Assembly (NCBI RefSeq): GCF_007827555.1
Contig: NZ_VISS01000006.1
Coordinates: 1 to 64,000, forward strand
Source of the DNA: Aeribacillus composti
Lineage (GTDB): Bacteria; Bacillota; Bacilli; Bacillales; Aeribacillaceae
Direction of reading: 5' to 3'
Length of the DNA: 64,000 nt
The notes under the pieces are model-generated. The model saw only the letters and a program-made list of their open reading frames with translations, was not told the origin of the DNA and did not search any database. Shown here piece after piece: positions 43,883 to 53,062 of this stretch. The translations under genes and the position numbers were made by a program. The number at the start of each line of letters is the position of its first letter. The first letter of the stretch is position 1.

Positions 43883-45148
43883 ATGTTATATATCCCGAAT
43901 TCTTCCCCTATCCCATTTGAAGAAGCACAACGTCTTATTCTCTCTGTGATACGTCCCCTTCCGGTTATTACCATACCTCTGTCTAAAGCTCTTGGGTACT
44001 ATCTAGCGGAAACGGTAAGGGCTGATCACGATGTCCCTATGTTTGACCGTTCCACTGTAGACGGTTACGCTCTGCGTGCGGAGGATGTGATCAATGCCAG
44101 CGCTTCTGACCCGGTAAAGCTGAAGGTTTTGGAAGAGATTCCCGCTGGATATTTACCTCAACAAAAAATTACCCAAGGTACGGCCAGCCGCATTATGACG
44201 GGAGCACCTATCCCCGAAGGTGCAAACGCAGTCGTTATGGTAGAGAAAACTGAGAATGCAATGGAAGATAGCGAAAGCGTTTTGGTTTATCAATCGGTTA
44301 AAATTGGCGATGCTATTGCCAAAAAGGGACAAGATGTTGAAGAAGGGAAGGACGTCCTCACACAAGGGACGCTTTTAGGACCAATTGAACTGGGTCTGCT
44401 CGCTACATTCGGGATTGCATCTGTTGCGGTTTATGCGAAGCCTAAGGTTGGTATTCTTTCAACGGGAAGTGAATTATTAAACGTAGATGAGCCGATCGTC
44501 CCTGGAAAGCTTCGTGACAGTAACGGCGTAATGCTGGCCGGTCAAGTGAGTCAAGCAGGAGGTGAACCGGTTTATTTCGGGATTGCCCCGGACAAAGTAG
44601 AAGAGCTAGAAAAAAAGATGCTAGAGATTCTACAGCAGGTGGACATTTTAGTAACAAGCGGAGGCGTGTCCATGGGCGAATATGACTTCCTTGGAAAGGT
44701 ATTTGAAAAAATTAATGCGAAAGTGATATTCTGGAAAACATTAGCTCGCCCTGGAATGCCAGTTTTGTGCGGAGTATGGCAGGATAAGCCGATTTTTGCT
44801 TTGGCAGGAAATCCAGCTTCGTCTTACGTCAATGCACATCTTTATGTGCTGCCTGCTATACGCTATATGAGCGGTTCTAAGGATCCGCTGCCGAAACGGG
44901 TAACGGTTGTATGTGACGAGGCAATTGAAGGGAAGCAAATGCTTCACACCCGGTTTTTACGAGGATTAACGTACGTTTCCCCAACCGGTGAACTAAGAGT
45001 GAAAATATCAAAGAAACAAGCTTCTAATGTTCTGTCCAGCTTTCTGGAAAGCAATTGTCTCGTTAAAGTGCCTGGGGGAAAAGGATTTAATGCAGGTGAG
45101 AAAGCGGAAGTGTATTTGCTGGGTGCGGTTGAGGAATTGAGACAGTGA
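43883..45148 (+). CDS. moeA: Molybdopterin molybdenumtransferase MoeA
   Basis: A 421-aa enzyme that inserts molybdate into adenylated molybdopterin. Motifs include DVPMFDRSTVDGYALRAEDV, RIMTGAPIPEGANAVVMVE, SGSELLNVDEP-like GILSTGSELLNVD, and VTSGGVSMGEYDFL with LAGNPASS. AGGTGG precedes the ATG. It follows moaA after 146 bases and is joined to mocA by a 24-base gap. Confidence 0.95.
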   Translation: MLYIPNSSPIPFEEAQRLILSVIRPLPVITIPLSKALGYYLAETVRADHDVPMFDRSTVDGYALRAEDVINASASDPVKLKVLEEIPAGYLPQQKITQGTASRIMTGAPIPEGANAVVMVEKTENAMEDSESVLVYQSVKIGDAIAKKGQDVEEGKDVLTQGTLLGPIELGLLATFGIASVAVYAKPKVGILSTGSELLNVDEPIVPGKLRDSNGVMLAGQVSQAGGEPVYFGIAPDKVEELEKKMLEILQQVDILVTSGGVSMGEYDFLGKVFEKINAKVIFWKTLARPGMPVLCGVWQDKPIFALAGNPASSYVNAHLYVLPAIRYMSGSKDPLPKRVTVVCDEAIEGKQMLHTRFLRGLTYVSPTGELRVKISKKQASNVLSSFLESNCLVKVPGGKGFNAGEKAEVYLLGAVEELRQ

Positions 45149-45172
45149 CAATGAGTCTGGGGGAGAGATGGT

Positions 45173-45796
45173 TTGAAAAAGGTTGGAGCAATTATTTTAG
45201 CAGCCGGAATGTCAAAACGGATGGGAAAACCTAAGCTGTTATTATCTCTAGGTGGGAAGCCATTATTTCGCTACTCTGTGAACACCGCTACCGCAGCTGG
45301 CTTAAAACCAATTGTATTGGTCGGCGGCAAACATATCGAAGAGCTGCGCAAACACACATCTGATTTAACAGAAATAGAAATCATTGAGAATCGGGATTAT
45401 GAATCCGGCATGGCTTCCTCTCTTAAAGCAGGGATTCAGGCTTTAAAGGGACGAACGGATGCAGTCTTCGTATTTTTGGCAGACCAGCCCTTTGTACCTC
45501 CAATAGTTATAACTAAATTACTAGAATCTTATGATCAATATCGAAAAGAAGGTGTCCGCATTTTCCGCCCTAAGTATAATAATGTGCTTGGACACCCTGT
45601 ATTGTTTGATACTGAATTATTTGATGAATTTGAGCAAATTCAAGGTGATGAGGGAGGAAAATCAATTGTCCAAAAACATTATTCCAGCTTAATGGCTGTA
45701 CCGTTTGAAAATTCAGAATGGGGATTTGACATTGACACCACAGAGGATCTGCTCAAACTAAAAAGGATTGCGCCAAAATATATTAAACAAAAATAG
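45173..45796 (+). CDS. mocA: Molybdenum cofactor cytidylyltransferase-like NTP transferase (MocA/PucB type)
   Basis: A 207-aa nucleotidyltransferase with the sugar nucleotide-type N-terminus AIILAAGMSKRMGKPKLLLS and the VFLADQPFVP metal site. MocA adds CMP to molybdenum cofactor to make the cytosine dinucleotide form used by xanthine/CO dehydrogenase-family enzymes, which fits the hydroxylase encoded upstream. TTG start after GGGGGAGAG. B. subtilis PucB in the purine operon is the closest well-known relative in role. Confidence 0.88.
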   Translation: MKKVGAIILAAGMSKRMGKPKLLLSLGGKPLFRYSVNTATAAGLKPIVLVGGKHIEELRKHTSDLTEIEIIENRDYESGMASSLKAGIQALKGRTDAVFVFLADQPFVPPIVITKLLESYDQYRKEGVRIFRPKYNNVLGHPVLFDTELFDEFEQIQGDEGGKSIVQKHYSSLMAVPFENSEWGFDIDTTEDLLKLKRIAPKYIKQK

Positions 45797-45829
45797 GGAT
45801 AACAATAGATTCATTGTTGTCCCTTTTTA
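45795..45829 (+). terminator. Rho-independent terminator after mocA
   Basis: AGGGATAACAAT pairs with ATTGTTGTCCCT around a six-base loop, followed by TTTTT. The stem begins at the mocA stop codon. Confidence 0.85.
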
Positions 45830-45840
45830 AATTTGTGTAA

Positions 45841-46020
45841 CGGTCGTTGTACTTGAAGAAGTGCGTGGTCTTTTTCAATCAAGAATTTCCCGGTTCAACA
45901 AGATTGACCGAGACTTTAGAAAATTTATTGCAGGAGTCCCATATTGAAATCGATAAACAAACAGCTCTGATGGGATCTATATATAATTCGTATCTTAATA
46001 AGGCTCTTTATGATTGTTGA
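45841..46020 (+). pseudogene. Coding fossil, unknown protein tail
   Basis: A 59-codon frame reads YLKKCVVFFNQEFPGSTRLT, then ETLENLLQESHIEIDKQTAL and ends YNSYLNKALYDC-stop. The composition is that of a real protein, but there is no start codon or ribosome binding site and I do not recognise the family. Probably the C-terminal remnant of a lost gene. Confidence 0.35.
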
Positions 46021-46189
46021 GAAAATTGTATCTTAGTTATCCGGTATTAGAAATAACAAGCAAATCCTTCCTTGATCATCATTCATTAGGACACTTGTGC
46101 GAGTGTTCCTCATCTCTTTGCACCGCTGAGTACGAATGCGGTTCTTCCATTTCGTTTTAATTTCTCCCGTTTATTCAGATAGTTTATAC

Positions 46190-46235
46190 TTGACAGTTTC
46201 TCAAAAATGGTATTAAATTTGCATTAAGGAAAAAT
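46190..46235 (+). promoter_or_regulatory. SigA promoter overlapped by an MntR-like box
   Basis: TTGACA (46190-46195), 17-base spacer, TTAAAT (46213-46218). The MntR-like operator AAATTTGCATTAAGGAAAAA (46215-46234) overlaps the -10 box and expected start, the right place for manganese-dependent repression of the mnt operon downstream. Confidence 0.6.
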
Positions 46236-46303
46236 ATATGCAATAACAACAAAATTTAAACTCAATAAAATAAATATGTGTGAAGGAATTTTTTTTAACA
46301 TAA

Positions 46304-46324
46304 AGTTTGCCCTTAGGCAATATT
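46304..46324 (+). promoter_or_regulatory. Second MntR-like palindrome
   Basis: AGTTTGCCCTTAGGCAATAT contains TTGCC/GGCAA arms like the TTTGCC-x-GGAAA core of MntR boxes. It lies 90 bases downstream of the first box and could mark a second promoter nearer to mntA. Confidence 0.45.
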
Positions 46325-46718
46325 TATAACTATGGTAAAAAAGTAGGTGAAGGAATGGAAAAAATTCCTATTTGTGCAACATGAAGCCGGCAACTTTCTG
46401 TAAAGTATTAAGCCAAACGGTAAGCTGAATGGCGAAGCTGAAACAAATCAACTAGCGAAATGAAATTCATGTCTGTAAGTGTTTTGGCATTTATTCATTG
46501 ATTGCGTTTTTTCAGTTTTGTTTCTTCTCAGGAATAAAAACAAATTGAGGTTACATATAGGAGTTTTCTATAAAAAACGGACAATGTTTGATTCCTGAAT
46601 TCACAATTTGCCAGAATGGTTGTCGATATTTAATAGAAATCGTTCGCCAATAAACTAGAGAGATGGGCTGACTTAAAAATCAAATCAATTCATAAAAATA
46701 AAAGGAGAGTGCGAAAAA

Positions 46719-47663
46719 ATGAAAAATGTTATGAAAAAAATGGGGTGCTTATTCTTAATTAGTGCCTTGCTGGTGTTAAGCGCGTGTAGTTCTGGACAAG
46801 AAGCATCCAAACGATCAAAAGATGGAAAAATTAATGTCGTCACAACGATTGCACAAATTGGCGAGCCGTTGTCTGAAATCGGCGGAGATCGCTTAAATGT
46901 CAAAAGTTTAATGGGGCCGTCTGTAGACCCTCATTTGTATAAGGCTACTCAAAGTGATATGGAAACTCTTGAAGAAGCAGATATCATTTTTTACAACGGA
47001 TTGCATTTGGAAGCGAACATGGTTGAAATATTTGAAAAGATCTCTGAATCAAAACCTGTTCTTGCAGTCGGTGAAACCATTCCTGAAGAATCTCTTTTAA
47101 AGGATGAAAAAGGAGTAGTTGATCCTCATATTTGGTTTGATCTGGACCTTTGGCAGCAGGCATTGGATGCTGCGGTTGAACAATTAAAAGAATTCTCTCC
47201 GGAAGACGCAGATTATTTTGAAGAAAATAAAAAGAAATATTTTGCTAGATTAGCTGATTTGAAAAAAGAAGCCGAAAAGCTTGCGGACATTCCAGAAAGT
47301 CAAAGAGTTCTTGTCACAGCGCATGATGCTTTCGGATATTTCGGACGAATGCACGGCATTAAAGTAGTTGGTCTTCAAGGACTTAGCACTGATTCCGAAA
47401 TCGGTATTACAGATATTCAAGATACGATTGACATTATTAAAAAGTACAAAGTTCCTGCCGTATTTATCGAATCAAGTATTAATGAAAAATCGATCAAGGC
47501 TGTCATAGAAGGAGCGAAAAGTGAAGGAATTAACGTTACATTAGGCGGGGAGCTTTACTCTGATGCAATGGGTGAGGAAGGAACAGAAGAAGGAACTTAT
47601 ATAGGAATGTATCGCCATAATATCAATACGATTTATGAAGCATTAAGCGAAGGAGGAAAATAG
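46719..47663 (+). CDS. mntA: Manganese ABC transporter substrate-binding lipoprotein MntA
   Basis: A 314-aa cluster A-I metal-binding lipoprotein. Signal peptide with lipobox LSAC near residues 20-23. Metal ligands are visible as VDPHLY (about 68), VDPHIWF (about 134), the conserved TAHDAFGYFGR region and a later FIESSINEKS glutamate. AGGAGAG precedes the ATG. First gene of mntABCD; paired with MntR-like boxes upstream and mntR downstream, so manganese rather than zinc is the likely metal. Confidence 0.92.
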   Translation: MKNVMKKMGCLFLISALLVLSACSSGQEASKRSKDGKINVVTTIAQIGEPLSEIGGDRLNVKSLMGPSVDPHLYKATQSDMETLEEADIIFYNGLHLEANMVEIFEKISESKPVLAVGETIPEESLLKDEKGVVDPHIWFDLDLWQQALDAAVEQLKEFSPEDADYFEENKKKYFARLADLKKEAEKLADIPESQRVLVTAHDAFGYFGRMHGIKVVGLQGLSTDSEIGITDIQDTIDIIKKYKVPAVFIESSINEKSIKAVIEGAKSEGINVTLGGELYSDAMGEEGTEEGTYIGMYRHNINTIYEALSEGGK

Positions 47664-47664
47664 C

Positions 47665-48426
47665 ATGGCTGAAGCAGTGCTTCAAGTAGAGAATCTGTCC
47701 GCTTCCTATCGAAAAAATACAGTGCTCTTCGATGTGAATTTTGTAGTGCAGGCTGGTTCGTTAGTGGGAATCGTCGGTCCGAACGGTGCTGGAAAGTCGA
47801 CGCTTTTAAAAACAATATTAAATCTTCACCCTTCCTTAACGGGATCAGTGAAATTTTTCGGATTGCCATTCAACAAGGTCCAAAAAAGGATCGGTTATGT
47901 ACCACAGCGAGGTTCGGTTGATTGGGACTTTCCAACAAACGCATTGGATGTTGTCACTATGGGACTATATGGGCAAATCGGATGGCTGAAGCGGCCATCC
48001 CGATTGCATAAACAAAAAGCATTCGAGGCCTTGGAAAAATTAGGGATGGCTGATTACGCTGACCGTCAGATAAGCCAGCTTTCTGGCGGTCAACAGCAGC
48101 GTGTGTTTTTAGCACGCGCATTAGTGCAAAATGCCGACTTGTATTTTATGGACGAACCGCTGGCTGGTGTTGATGCAGCAACAGAACGCGCTATTATGAC
48201 ATTGCTGAAAGAATTAAAAGCTTTAGGAAAAACGGTCATGGTCGTGCACCATGATTTGCAAACAGTAGAAGATTATTTTGACCATGTTCTTTTATTAAAT
48301 CGCACCGTCATTCAGTACGGAAAAACGAAGCAAATTTTTACTAGAGAAAATATTTCGCGAACTTATGGAGGAGACTTGCGCTGGTTGAGAGAGGAGAGTC
48401 TTCATGTTCACAATCCTATTAAATAG
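47665..48426 (+). CDS. mntB: Manganese ABC transporter ATP-binding protein MntB
   Basis: A 253-aa ATPase: Walker A GPNGAGKST (about 38-46), signature LSGGQQQRVFLARAL, Walker B LYFMDEPLAGVD and switch histidine VVHHDLQT. AAGGAGG upstream; one base after the mntA stop. The RGSVDWDFP stretch after the Q-loop is typical of metal-type importers (ZnuC/MntB). Overlaps mntC by 23 bases. Confidence 0.93.
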   Translation: MAEAVLQVENLSASYRKNTVLFDVNFVVQAGSLVGIVGPNGAGKSTLLKTILNLHPSLTGSVKFFGLPFNKVQKRIGYVPQRGSVDWDFPTNALDVVTMGLYGQIGWLKRPSRLHKQKAFEALEKLGMADYADRQISQLSGGQQQRVFLARALVQNADLYFMDEPLAGVDAATERAIMTLLKELKALGKTVMVVHHDLQTVEDYFDHVLLLNRTVIQYGKTKQIFTRENISRTYGGDLRWLREESLHVHNPIK

Positions 48427-49324
48427 CAACACACAATGGGTGTTATTTAGCACGATGATTTTTGGGATTGCTGCTGGAACAATGGGCTGTTTAGCCTATT
48501 GGAAGCGGCAAAGCTTAATGAGTGATGCCTTAGCTCATGCAGCATTGCCCGGTGTTGTGATCGCCTTTCTTCTACTTGGAGAAAAAAACTTATTTGTCAT
48601 GATCATTGGAGCATCCATCAGCGCTTTAATTGGAGCATCATTTATCCAATGGATACGTTCATCAACTAGAATTTCGGCAGATACGGCGATGGGAATGGTG
48701 CTGTCTATTTTTTTTGGCTTAGGAATCATGCTCCTGACAGTTGTGAATCGGACGTCAGGCGGAAATCAGAGCGGTTTGGACAGTTTTATTTTCGGTCAGG
48801 CCGCCTCGATGGTCAGATCAGATGTCACTACAATGTTAATCCTAGCTTTGGCGGTTATTTTGATTGTATTCGTTGCATTTAAAGAATGGAAAATATATCT
48901 TTTCGATCCGGAATTTGCAAAAGGATTAGGACTGTCACTTAAATGGATGAACGGATTATATACAACGATTCTTGTCACAACGATTGTCATCGGGATTCAA
49001 GCTGTAGGAGTTATTTTAATTGCCGCCCTGCTGATTATCCCGTCAGTAAGTGCCCGCTATTGGACACAGTCTTTTCAACGGATGATTATCATATCAGCTC
49101 TGTTTGGGGGAGCGGCTGGAGCATTAGGAACATTCATCAGTGCATTGGGAAGAGGATGGCCTACAGGACCTTTTATCGTCATTGTGGCGTCTGCGCTGTT
49201 TTTCTTATCGCTTTTCTTTGGCAAAGAGAAAGGGATTCTGGTCAAGTATTTACAATTGAAAATGCAAAAAAGATTAGTGAATATTCATACCAGTAAGGCC
49301 TTAAGAACAAAAGGGGTAGAATAA
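48404..49324 (+). CDS. mntC: Manganese ABC transporter permease MntC
   Basis: A 306-aa ABC-3 family permease with about eight to nine hydrophobic segments. Family features: GCLAYWKRQSLMSDALAHAA near residue 27 and the loop FDPEFAKGLGLSLKWMNGL that contacts the ATPase. GAGAGGAGAG upstream. As in B. subtilis the operon carries two different permease genes, so MntC and MntD probably form a heterodimer. Confidence 0.92.
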   Translation: MFTILLNSNTQWVLFSTMIFGIAAGTMGCLAYWKRQSLMSDALAHAALPGVVIAFLLLGEKNLFVMIIGASISALIGASFIQWIRSSTRISADTAMGMVLSIFFGLGIMLLTVVNRTSGGNQSGLDSFIFGQAASMVRSDVTTMLILALAVILIVFVAFKEWKIYLFDPEFAKGLGLSLKWMNGLYTTILVTTIVIGIQAVGVILIAALLIIPSVSARYWTQSFQRMIIISALFGGAAGALGTFISALGRGWPTGPFIVIVASALFFLSLFFGKEKGILVKYLQLKMQKRLVNIHTSKALRTKGVE

Positions 49325-49326
49325 CC

Positions 49327-50214
49327 ATGACTTATCATGCTATGTGGATTATCGTAACTGCTTCTTTAGTAGGGCTGTCCTGCGGCTTAATAGGTGTATT
49401 TCTGATACTCAGGAAAATGGCGATGATGGCTGATGCAATTAGTCATACGGTTCTGTTAGGAATTGTCATCGCTTTTATTATTACGCGTGAATTAAGCGGA
49501 ACTCATATGCTCATTGGTGCTATATTTGCAGGACTATTGACAGCTTTTTTAGTGCAGTGGCTTCATTCTTTAGACGTTCAGCAAGATGCAGCAATAGGAA
49601 TTGTGTTTACGACGATGTTTGCTATCGGCGTTATTTTAATAGCGACTTCTGTAGGAAATGCACATTTAGATGTTCAACATGCTTTAATGGGGGAAATCAC
49701 CTTTATACCTTGGAATAAAATGTCACTTCCTCTAATTGGCGAGGTTCCGAAGGCTACAGCATTGCTGGCTCTCGTTTTGTTTGTTGTTTTATTTGTTCTT
49801 GTCGCTTTTTATAAAGAATGGAAAATCACTTCATTTGATCCTGCGCTTGCTGCCAGCTTAGGGATTCCTGTTTTACTCATGCATTATGTATTCTTATGCT
49901 TAGTATCGATCACAACAGTTGCTTCTTTTGATGCGGTCGGCGCAATTATGGTCGTTGCGATGTTAATTACTCCAGCTGCCTCGGCTTATCTTTGGACAGA
50001 TAGACTTTCTATTATGCTAGTATTAAGCGGATTATTTGGCGTAATATCTGCTGTAGCGGGCTATTATATAGCAGCTTGGGTCGACACTTCTATTTCTGGC
50101 TCAATGGCATTTGCCACAGGATTAGTGTTTTTCATAAGCTTTTTGTTTTCTCCGAAACATGGATGGATTGCGAGATATTTGCGATTGCATAAAACTGTAA
50201 AAAAGACAGGATGA
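49327..50214 (+). CDS. mntD: Manganese ABC transporter permease MntD
   Basis: A 295-aa ABC-3 family permease: LIGVFLILRKMAMMADAISH near the start, FDPALAASLGIPVLLMHYVF in the ATPase-contact loop and AVGAIMVVAMLITPAASAYL in a late helix. It begins three bases after the mntC stop. Shares the family core with MntC but is clearly distinct. Confidence 0.92.
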   Translation: MTYHAMWIIVTASLVGLSCGLIGVFLILRKMAMMADAISHTVLLGIVIAFIITRELSGTHMLIGAIFAGLLTAFLVQWLHSLDVQQDAAIGIVFTTMFAIGVILIATSVGNAHLDVQHALMGEITFIPWNKMSLPLIGEVPKATALLALVLFVVLFVLVAFYKEWKITSFDPALAASLGIPVLLMHYVFLCLVSITTVASFDAVGAIMVVAMLITPAASAYLWTDRLSIMLVLSGLFGVISAVAGYYIAAWVDTSISGSMAFATGLVFFISFLFSPKHGWIARYLRLHKTVKKTG

Positions 50215-50326
50215 AAATCGGCTATTAAATTGTCTTTCATAACGGTTGATCTCCTCCATACGCTTGTCTTATGGTGCTTTTATATAGTAAACTTTGTATG
50301 ATGAAGATATTAATGGAGGATAACCA

Positions 50327-50764
50327 ATGCCAACCCCGAGTATGGAAGACTATATTGAACAAATATATTTGCTAATTGAAAATAAAGGCTATGCGAGAGT
50401 GTCGGATATAGCAGAAGCGTTATCTGTACACCCTTCTTCCGTTACAAAAATGGTGCAGAAGCTCGACAAGGATGACTACTTAGTTTACGAAAAATATAGA
50501 GGGTTCGTCTTAACGCCGAAAGGAAAAAAAATCGGAAAACGCCTCGTCTACCGGCATGATCTGTTAGAGCAATTTTTGCGGATTATTGGCGTCAAAGAAG
50601 AAAACATCTATCGCGACGTGGAAGGAATTGAGCACCATTTGAGCTGGGATGCTATTGACCGAATAGGGGATCTGATTCAATTTTTTGAAAAAGATAAAAG
50701 TCGAATCATAGAATTGCAGCAATTGCAAAATTTGAATGAAGAAAATGAAGAAAACGACTTCTAA
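50327..50764 (+). CDS. mntR: Manganese-dependent transcriptional regulator MntR
   Basis: A 145-aa DtxR/MntR-family repressor, near the 142 aa of B. subtilis MntR. Winged helix [20 protein letters not shown] with recognition helix, then metal-binding and dimer helices with the expected ligands in [11 protein letters not shown] (D, E), [12 protein letters not shown] (E, H) region. TGGAGG precedes the ATG. It closes the manganese locus and should repress mntABCD when manganese is plentiful. A strong terminator follows. Confidence 0.94.
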   Translation: MPTPSMEDYIEQIYLLIENKGYARVSDIAEALSVHPSSVTKMVQKLDKDDYLVYEKYRGFVLTPKGKKIGKRLVYRHDLLEQFLRIIGVKEENIYRDVEGIEHHLSWDAIDRIGDLIQFFEKDKSRIIELQQLQNLNEENEENDF

Positions 50765-50771
50765 CATTAAA

Positions 50772-50799
50772 CGACTTCTAATTTAGAAGTCGCTTTTTT
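50772..50799 (+). terminator. Rho-independent terminator of mntR
   Basis: CGACTTCTA and TAGAAGTCG form a perfect nine-pair stem with a tiny loop, followed by CTTTTTTT. Confidence 0.9.
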
Positions 50800-50905
50800 T
50801 GTGCATGTAAAAATTTTTGTAAAAATTGTAAAAATTTTGTTGATTGATTCGTTATTCCTATTTATAATTTTCTCAAGAGATATAAAAAAAGAGGAAAAGA
50901 GGATT

Positions 50906-52315
50906 ATGATGAAAAAATGGGGATTCATATTACTAGCTTTTATTTTGTGGATAGGAGTGATGCCAAAGCCGTCATCAGCTGCACAACAAGCATCTTTTGA
51001 GAAAGAACTGAATCAATATTTAGAGGAAGTAAGTAAACAAAGAGGTTTCAAAGTTACAAGAGAACATATCGAATTTTCGTTAGCTCAATATGAAGAAAAG
51101 ATCGAAAATTTTGATTCTGTTGAAGAACTTCGTGATTTTTTAGGAGAGGTCATTCAAAAAGATTTAAGCAATTTAACCGAAATATATGACGAATTTAATT
51201 TAAATGAAGCCAGTTTGCGCCAGCTGCTTCAAGAACACGGTGAAGATCTAGATGAGTATGTGTTTGTAGAAAATTTGTATGATGCCGTCATGCTTTACAT
51301 AGAGCGTGATCCAAATTTTGATAAAAATTTGCAAGACTATTTGGCGAAAATTAGTAGTATTAGAGGATTTCCTGTGACGATTGACCATATTAATAGATCT
51401 TTGAGTTTATATGAGAGAAAACTGGAAGACTTTAAAACCGTTAAAAGTTTAGAAAGATTTTTAGGAGAAGTTATTAAAAAGGATTTAAGCAATTTATCCT
51501 ATATTTATGATGAATATGATTTAAATGAAAAGGAGTTGCGCCAGCTGCTTCAAGAACACGGAAAAAAATTGGAGGATTACGTTTTTCTAGATGATTTGGA
51601 AGAGGATGTTATAACATTTTTAAGTGAAGAATGGGATGCTGGTGTAGAAGACGAGCTCCTTTACGATTTATTAACGGTTTTTGAGCAGGAATACGGATTG
51701 ACAAAAGAAGAAATCGAGCGGTTAAAGAACCATTTGCGATCAATTGAAGAGCATCTTATGAAAGAAGAGACAATTATAGCTTTGTTGGACTTGGCGGATC
51801 GGATGATGGCTTTTGAAGGGTTTGATGAAGCGACAGAGCTTACAAAGAGCCAAATCGAGGAGTTAATTTCGATTTTTAAAGATTTTCAACGTATTTTTAA
51901 AATTAAAGTTACATTTTCCCTTGTAAAAGATGGGTCTGAAAAGGAGCTTTCGCTGTTTGATCTATTTAACTTGAAAGAATTGATCAATGCAAAATTGAAA
52001 ATCAACATATACAGTGAAAGTGGAGAATTTTTGGCTGATCTCCTCATTACCGGAGAAATCGTTGATTCAGATACGTTACATCGAACTGGGCAAACGATTC
52101 GTCACGGCGCTCAAGAAGCCAAAAGTGTGAAACAAGAGAAAAACGTTTCGCAAAAAATAGAAAAAAAGCTAAAAGCTGTAAAGGACAATGAGCATAAAAC
52201 AGTAAAAGGTGCAAAATTGCCGAAAACAGATTCCGGCTATGGCATGAATGCTATGGTAGGATTGTTCATTGTTTTAGCGGGATTTTTAATTTTTAGGCAA
52301 GCAAGGAAGGTTTAA
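50906..52315 (+). CDS. Processed acidic surface protein with LPXT-type sorting signal
   Basis: About 469 aa from the ATG at 50906 (a second ATG follows at once, with AGAGG upstream); the open frame from 50801 runs through the promoter and terminator region and is not used. Signal peptide WGFILLAFILWIGVMPKPSSA; two tandem acidic repeats of about 94 residues, each with RGF-x-VT, FLGEVI-KKDLSNL, YDE and LRQLLQEHG; then a predicted coiled region; and a C-terminal sorting signal LPKTDSGYGMNAM with a hydrophobic helix and basic end. This matches the acidic surface proteins sorted by class D sortase (LPXTA group), and the sortase gene follows directly. The fifth motif residue is D rather than A. Confidence 0.85.
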   Translation: MMKKWGFILLAFILWIGVMPKPSSAAQQASFEKELNQYLEEVSKQRGFKVTREHIEFSLAQYEEKIENFDSVEELRDFLGEVIQKDLSNLTEIYDEFNLNEASLRQLLQEHGEDLDEYVFVENLYDAVMLYIERDPNFDKNLQDYLAKISSIRGFPVTIDHINRSLSLYERKLEDFKTVKSLERFLGEVIKKDLSNLSYIYDEYDLNEKELRQLLQEHGKKLEDYVFLDDLEEDVITFLSEEWDAGVEDELLYDLLTVFEQEYGLTKEEIERLKNHLRSIEEHLMKEETIIALLDLADRMMAFEGFDEATELTKSQIEELISIFKDFQRIFKIKVTFSLVKDGSEKELSLFDLFNLKELINAKLKINIYSESGEFLADLLITGEIVDSDTLHRTGQTIRHGAQEAKSVKQEKNVSQKIEKKLKAVKDNEHKTVKGAKLPKTDSGYGMNAMVGLFIVLAGFLIFRQARKV

Positions 52316-52316
52316 T

Positions 52317-52958
52317 ATGCTGGAAACTACAAAAAGAAGCAGCCGAAACAAGCGGTTGTTTCTTCTTTTCTTTGCATCAATGATTATATTAGCCGGCCTA
52401 TGGTTTTCAGCCGCAAATAGCTATAAACTTTTCAAAGGAATGCTACTGCCTGAGACCCATTCTGAAACGAAACAGAAGGCGGAAGCTGCACAGCCGGCCC
52501 CAGAAAAAAATATGAAGGCAGAAAAGGTTTTATATCCGACACGACCTAAAATTGGGGAGCAAATAGGAGAGCTGTTTATTCCAAAACTAAATGCAGTACT
52601 TCCGATATACCATGGAACGAACGAAGAAGAGCTTGAAAAAGGGGTCGGTCATTTTGCAGGAAGCGTATTGCCAGGAGAGGCAGACAATTCGGTTCTTTCC
52701 GGTCATCGCGACACCGTGTTTCGTAGGCTAGGGGAAGTAGGAAAAGGAGACGAGTTAATCGTCACAACTTCAGCTGGAGAATTTACTTATAAAATCTATA
52801 AGGTTCGGATCGTTGATAAAGACGACCGGACCGTGATCGTTCCGAAACCGAGGGCTACGTTAACTGTCAGTACATGTTATCCGTTTCATTTTATCGGCTC
52901 CGCGCCGGAACGATACGTGCTCGTAGCATATCTTGTTTCCGAGAAGTTGAAAAAATAA
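52317..52958 (+). CDS. srtD: Class D sortase
   Basis: A 213-aa membrane-anchored transpeptidase: N-terminal helix LFLLFFASMIILAGLWFSA, a proline/glutamate-rich linker and the catalytic domain with the histidine in VLSGHRDTVFR, cysteine in LTVSTCYPFHF and arginine in APERYVLVA. It starts one base after the acidic surface protein stop (coupled) and should attach that protein, and possibly the LPNTA protein at 60067, to the cell wall. Confidence 0.9.
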   Translation: MLETTKRSSRNKRLFLLFFASMIILAGLWFSAANSYKLFKGMLLPETHSETKQKAEAAQPAPEKNMKAEKVLYPTRPKIGEQIGELFIPKLNAVLPIYHGTNEEELEKGVGHFAGSVLPGEADNSVLSGHRDTVFRRLGEVGKGDELIVTTSAGEFTYKIYKVRIVDKDDRTVIVPKPRATLTVSTCYPFHFIGSAPERYVLVAYLVSEKLKK

Positions 52959-53021
52959 TCTGTTATCTTGACCTATCATAATGTTTCCAATTCCCGTCTT
53001 CCGGTGGGAAAACTATCATAA

Positions 53022-53062
53022 AAACGGCTTTAGCCCTGTGTTCTAAAGGGCTAAAGCCGTTT
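53022..53062. terminator. Convergent terminator hairpin
   Basis: Perfect 15-bp arms AAACGGCTTTAGCCC (53022-53036) and GGGCTAAAGCCGTTT (53048-53062); a T run follows on the minus strand. It serves the sortase unit and the amino acid permease, which converge here. Confidence 0.8.

Larger units (their letters stand above)
46021..46718. other. Long leader region upstream of mntA
   Basis: About 700 bases. It contains a promoter with an MntR-like box (46190-46235), a second MntR-like palindrome (46304-46324) and a frame at 46356-46382 with a good ribosome binding site that reads MEKIPICAT and then stops; what follows in frame (SRQLSVKY, then stops) recalls small CxxC zinc-ribbon proteins, so a decayed small gene is possible. 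No intact gene is seen. Confidence 0.45.
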
